37,099 bases of DNA from Capnocytophaga bilenii. GTDB taxonomy: Bacteria > Bacteroidota > Bacteroidia > Flavobacteriales > Flavobacteriaceae. Below the pieces are notes generated by a model. It was not told where the DNA came from and made no database searches. It saw nothing but the letters and a program-made list of their open reading frames with translations. Where the stretch lies: contig NZ_JAGDYP010000015.1 in assembly GCF_017565765.1 (NCBI RefSeq), forward strand, positions 1 to 37,099, in the 5' to 3' direction. Position numbers and translations under genes: made by a program. Shown here one piece after another: positions 34,781 to 37,099 of the stretch (the stretch's first letter is position 1; each line of letters begins with the position of its first letter).

Positions 34781-35100
34781 GAGATACCTATTGAATTTGA
34801 GTTATATGAAAATCTTTTATAGGTTTATATCCTTTCCTTTGGTCAGTAGTAACTTGTGCTGTTTTCCTTCCTCTTTTCCTCCTATGGTAAATTCATCAAC
34901 CTAAACGCTATCATTCATTTTGTGTGACTCACTGGATTTCATAGCTTCACGGACTTTTTGCATAAAATAATGTGCTGTTTGTCGACTAATTTCATAACGA
35001 CGAGCAACTTGTGAGGCTGATAACCCTTTAGTTGTAGTTGTCATTTCAAAACATATAAAAAATGCTTTACGTAACCCAAATTTTAGTCTATGAAATAGTG
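34781..35100 (-). mobile_element. IS1595-like remnant E, internal transposase part
   Basis: Bases 34861-35100 correspond to the zinc-ribbon-to-VDEF part of the transposase with the shared TAG. Further on, in minus-strand direction, a different deletion joins GKEEGKQ to QVTTDQRKGYKPI, a piece of the catalytic core that includes the second Asp region and is lacking in A, B and C. The element's right end is gone; the sequence switches abruptly at 35100 to a TssK-like gene. Confidence 0.82.
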
Positions 35101-35292
35101 ATCCATCAGCACGTGCATCTTTACCGAATCGCCTGCCACAGGTTGTAAGCCATAGTTAAGGTCTGTGGTTTGCAAGGCTATGGCATCTCTAACGCTATCG
35201 GTAACAAAGTCCTGCACAGCAATAAAATGGCTGCTGCTTAGCTTCATTCCGTCTATCCAATTTACAGGATAATGGCTGAGTAGATTGTTCAT
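35101..35292 (-). pseudogene. tssK: TssK-like N-terminal fragment (type VI secretion baseplate)
   Basis: About 64 codons from the ATG at 35292 (MNNLLSHYPVNWIDGMKLS, SSHFIAVQDF, DLNYGLQPVAGDSVKMH). The WIDGMKL-x(3)-HF and NYGL pattern resembles the start of Bacteroidota TssK; recognised from memory, not by search. An ATG at 35328 would add 12 residues. The coding sequence is cut at 35100 by IS remnant E and runs to a stop inside it; a complete TssK has over 400 residues, so this is dead. No other secretion gene is in the window. Confidence 0.65.
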
Positions 35293-35346
35293 TTGATTTG
35301 ATTTTAAAGTGGATAAATTTTTCTTCATTTGATTTTACATATCTCA

Positions 35347-35847
35347 TTAATCATCCGAAAATTCTGTTTTTGTTGCAATTTTCTTTATTTTGTTAATATA
35401 CAATGAATCTATTAGTATAAAGGTTGTATCTTTTCTTATATTATACATTAATCCTTTTTTAGCATTATAACTCAAACATAAAGAATTAAAAGTCTCCCCA
35501 TTTTCCATCTTTACAAAATAAGTTAGCAGAGTATCTTTTTTTTCTATTTTCTCTATGATCCATTTATTACCTTCCATTGTATTCCAATTATCCATAAGCG
35601 TATCATTGATAAATACAATTGTAGGCATATCATCATCTACAGCAAGAAAGAGTTCTCCATCATCTTCACCTTTATATAAATAATAGAATTTTTTACCTAT
35701 AAGAGGATTGTTTATTTCAGCTTTATCATCAAAATCTAAACTTGATATACTATCAGTAGGAAAATCTTTTTCAGTGTTATTATTAACAACATTTTTACAA
35801 GAACTCACTGTCCCTATTAAAAATAAACTAATAAGTAATAATTTCAT
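35347..35847 (-). CDS. Lipoprotein of unknown function
   Basis: 166 residues from MKLLLISLFLIGTVSSCK; the longer frame from 35895 puts 16 charged residues before the signal and is less likely. Lipobox TVSSC, Cys17. The mature part is acidic (DDDMP, DFDDKAE) with many beta-type segments (KFYYLYKGEDDGELFLAV). Unrecognised family. Small periplasmic lipoproteins of this kind can be immunity proteins against secreted effectors; here that is only suggested by the adjacent TssK fragment. Confidence 0.72.
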   Translation of the reverse strand: MKLLLISLFLIGTVSSCKNVVNNNTEKDFPTDSISSLDFDDKAEINNPLIGKKFYYLYKGEDDGELFLAVDDDMPTIVFINDTLMDNWNTMEGNKWIIEKIEKKDTLLTYFVKMENGETFNSLCLSYNAKKGLMYNIRKDTTFILIDSLYINKIKKIATKTEFSDD

Positions 35848-35962
35848 ATATTGTTTTATTTGTTTTCTCATTTGTTTTTTAAGATATTTATGCAATATAA
35901 AATAGAATTTACCTTTGTGTTATTATTTTATTCCATTAACTTGATGATCAAAAAATTTAATT

Positions 35963-36016
35963 GAGGTGTCAAAGTATTTTTCAGAGTGCAAATATATGAA
36001 ATTATTCTGACACCTC
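35963..36016 (-). mobile_element. 54-base mini-element F, both IS ends and no interior
   Basis: GAGGTGTC at 35963-35970 and GACACCTC at 36009-36016 are perfect inverted ends. The right 40 bases (CAGAGTGCAAATATATGAA, then ATTATTCTGACACC) are those of remnants A-C; the left end is nearly all that is kept of the rest. Confidence 0.85.
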
Positions 36017-36025
36017 TATAAAAAA

Positions 36026-36838
36026 TTATTCCTTTGTATAATCTACATAATAACCTTTATCATATTCATTCTTAAGATAAATTTTCCCTGTATCTCCATC
36101 TATATAAAGTTCAGCATATATATGAGTTTCTGCACAAGGTTTTTCTTTGTATTGTTTATCCAAATCTTTTTGGACTTCCATTGCTTCTTTTAGGGCTTTC
36201 CATTCTTTCAATTTTTCTATCCATTTTTTCATTGGTCTGATTGAGATTACAGCATACCAAAAGTTCACTTCCTTTATATATTTAACCCCAAATTCACTCT
36301 CTTCAAGTCTATGGCCTCCTATTTCTTTGGTTGGGTCATCAATTAGTCTTTCATTAATAAGTAGCCTAACGATATCATTGTATTTTAACGCTCCATAGAG
36401 AGTATCATTATCTATAATAGTTTTGTTCCCGTATTCATCATAGTATATCGATTTACCTATTGCTCTATTTCTAAAGCCCTTAGCTATCTTTACAACGCTA
36501 TTTATCTGACCATTAGGATGATAATTTTTTAAAATTTCTACATAAGGTTCTTGACTTGAAACTTCAACTGAGCTCGCTCCTATAGAATAATACCTCATTG
36601 AGGTGATTCTATCGCCATTTTTCTTCTTATATTCCTTAATATGGTCATTTACAAATAGCAGGAGAACCTCCCAGTCAATCTGTTCTACAGTATGATTGTA
36701 TACGGGAAGCCTCCTATCCTCTAAAATGCTTTTTTCTATTTCAGAGAGTTCCCTTTGAGGAGTTATAACAGCTACCTCTTCGTTTTTAGGCTTACAGGCT
36801 ACTAAAACTAAACATAATAAAAATATTATTCTTTGCAT
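36026..36838 (-). CDS. Lipoprotein with MORN-like motif, possible immunity protein
   Basis: 270 residues. Lipobox LVAC-K, Cys15. A central segment YHPNGQINSVVKI ... GKSIYYDEYGNK looks like two degenerate MORN/YwqK-type repeats. The C-terminal part has a charged helix (KKWIEKLKEWKALKEAMEVQKDLDKQ) and ends with IDGDTGKIYLKNEYDKGYY. No enzyme motif. It follows the C-terminus of another gene by 112 bases on the same strand, the order expected for effector then immunity gene; this is inference. Mini-element F lies 10 bases after its stop. Confidence 0.75.
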   Translation of the reverse strand: MQRIIFLLCLVLVACKPKNEEVAVITPQRELSEIEKSILEDRRLPVYNHTVEQIDWEVLLLFVNDHIKEYKKKNGDRITSMRYYSIGASSVEVSSQEPYVEILKNYHPNGQINSVVKIAKGFRNRAIGKSIYYDEYGNKTIIDNDTLYGALKYNDIVRLLINERLIDDPTKEIGGHRLEESEFGVKYIKEVNFWYAVISIRPMKKWIEKLKEWKALKEAMEVQKDLDKQYKEKPCAETHIYAELYIDGDTGKIYLKNEYDKGYYVDYTKE

Positions 36839-36930
36839 ATAACTATAGTTTTGAAATTTCTTTAAATAGGTTATTAGTAGTAATGGGAGTTTTACTATCT
36901 AATTTAACTAAATTAGGATTTATTGTTTTG

Positions 36931-36938
36931 CAAAGGTA
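36931..36938 (-). promoter_or_regulatory. Candidate -7 box for the 36838 lipoprotein
   Basis: Minus strand TACCTTTG fits TAnnTTTG, 93 bases before the ATG. No clear -33 box. Confidence 0.35.
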
Positions 36939-36950
36939 AGTTTTTTTTAT

Positions 36951-37099
36951 TTAAGGTTTATAGTCTTCCCAGCCATATTTTCTATATTCAGGAGCAGGAG
37001 AAAATTCAGCTGCACCCCAATCTAAGTCTCCTGAGCAAGGGATGCGACAAATGCCCCAATTAGCTACTTTTTTAACTCCTGTCTTATAACTTGTCCAAG
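36951..37099 (-). CDS. C-terminal end of an unknown protein (partial)
   Basis: The minus-strand frame is open from the right edge to TAA at 36951-36953, 48 codons: KTGVKKVANWGICRIPCSGD, LDWGAAEFSPAPEYRK, ending GWEDYKP. Contains two Cys and several Trp/Tyr. I do not recognise it. As the gene before a small lipoprotein in an island with T6SS remains, it might be a toxin C-terminus; the rest is needed to tell. Confidence 0.6.
   Translation of the reverse strand, partial: WTSYKTGVKKVANWGICRIPCSGDLDWGAAEFSPAPEYRKYGWEDYKP

Overview
The window comes from a low-GC member of the Bacteroidota (Flavobacteriia), most likely Capnocytophaga or a close relative. The evidence is the recurring promoter shape TTG or TTTG, about 19-20 bases, then TAnnTTTG; lipoproteins with short Bacteroidota-type signals; and flavobacterial gene families. 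It also carries a pair of genes that fits synthesis of capnine, the sulfonolipid named after this genus. The genus call is inference; the phylum call is firm.

Region 1 (1-7880, minus strand) is one uninterrupted reading frame that runs off the left edge. It encodes a giant secreted adhesin of at least 2626 residues whose visible C-terminal third is a ladder of 101-residue (303-base) tandem repeats. Those nearest the window edge are almost identical at DNA level.

Region 2 (8344-15674, minus strand) is a compact run of nine genes: a YtxH-like protein, a holin-like membrane protein, a small DUF6327-like protein, rodA, a lipoprotein (probably DUF4300), a class III Fic AMP-transferase, a membrane-anchored MutS-like ATPase, a neutral zinc metallopeptidase and lipB. 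A good promoter stands before the first gene and a strong hairpin terminator follows the last.

Region 3 (15675-17750) holds repeats: REP-like GC-rich repeats, small tandem repeats, a brnQ pseudogene with its middle deleted, an unknown lipoprotein, and a 161-base MITE-like element.

Region 4 (17754-29000) is mostly metabolic and envelope genes. On the plus strand are a cysteine/cysteate-synthase-like enzyme and an alpha-oxoamine synthase (proposed capnine synthesis) ending in a terminator, then a polyprenol-phosphate mannosyltransferase, a diacylglycerol-kinase-like protein, a DMT transporter, an ABC-2 permease and a hotdog thioesterase. On the minus strand are a PaaK-like ligase, a DUF3857/transglutaminase protein and a von Willebrand factor A lipoprotein.

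Region 5 (29000-37099) is a decayed accessory island. Six remnants of one IS1595-like insertion sequence, all in the same orientation, separate small secreted or cytosolic proteins of unknown function and gene fragments (agmatinase, a TssK-like T6SS baseplate protein, others). All four copies that span the site share the same internal stop codon, and no copy retains the complete catalytic core, so they must have spread while already defective. The small lipoproteins and the TssK fragment suggest an old type VI secretion effector/immunity neighbourhood. No tRNA, rRNA or CRISPR array was seen.
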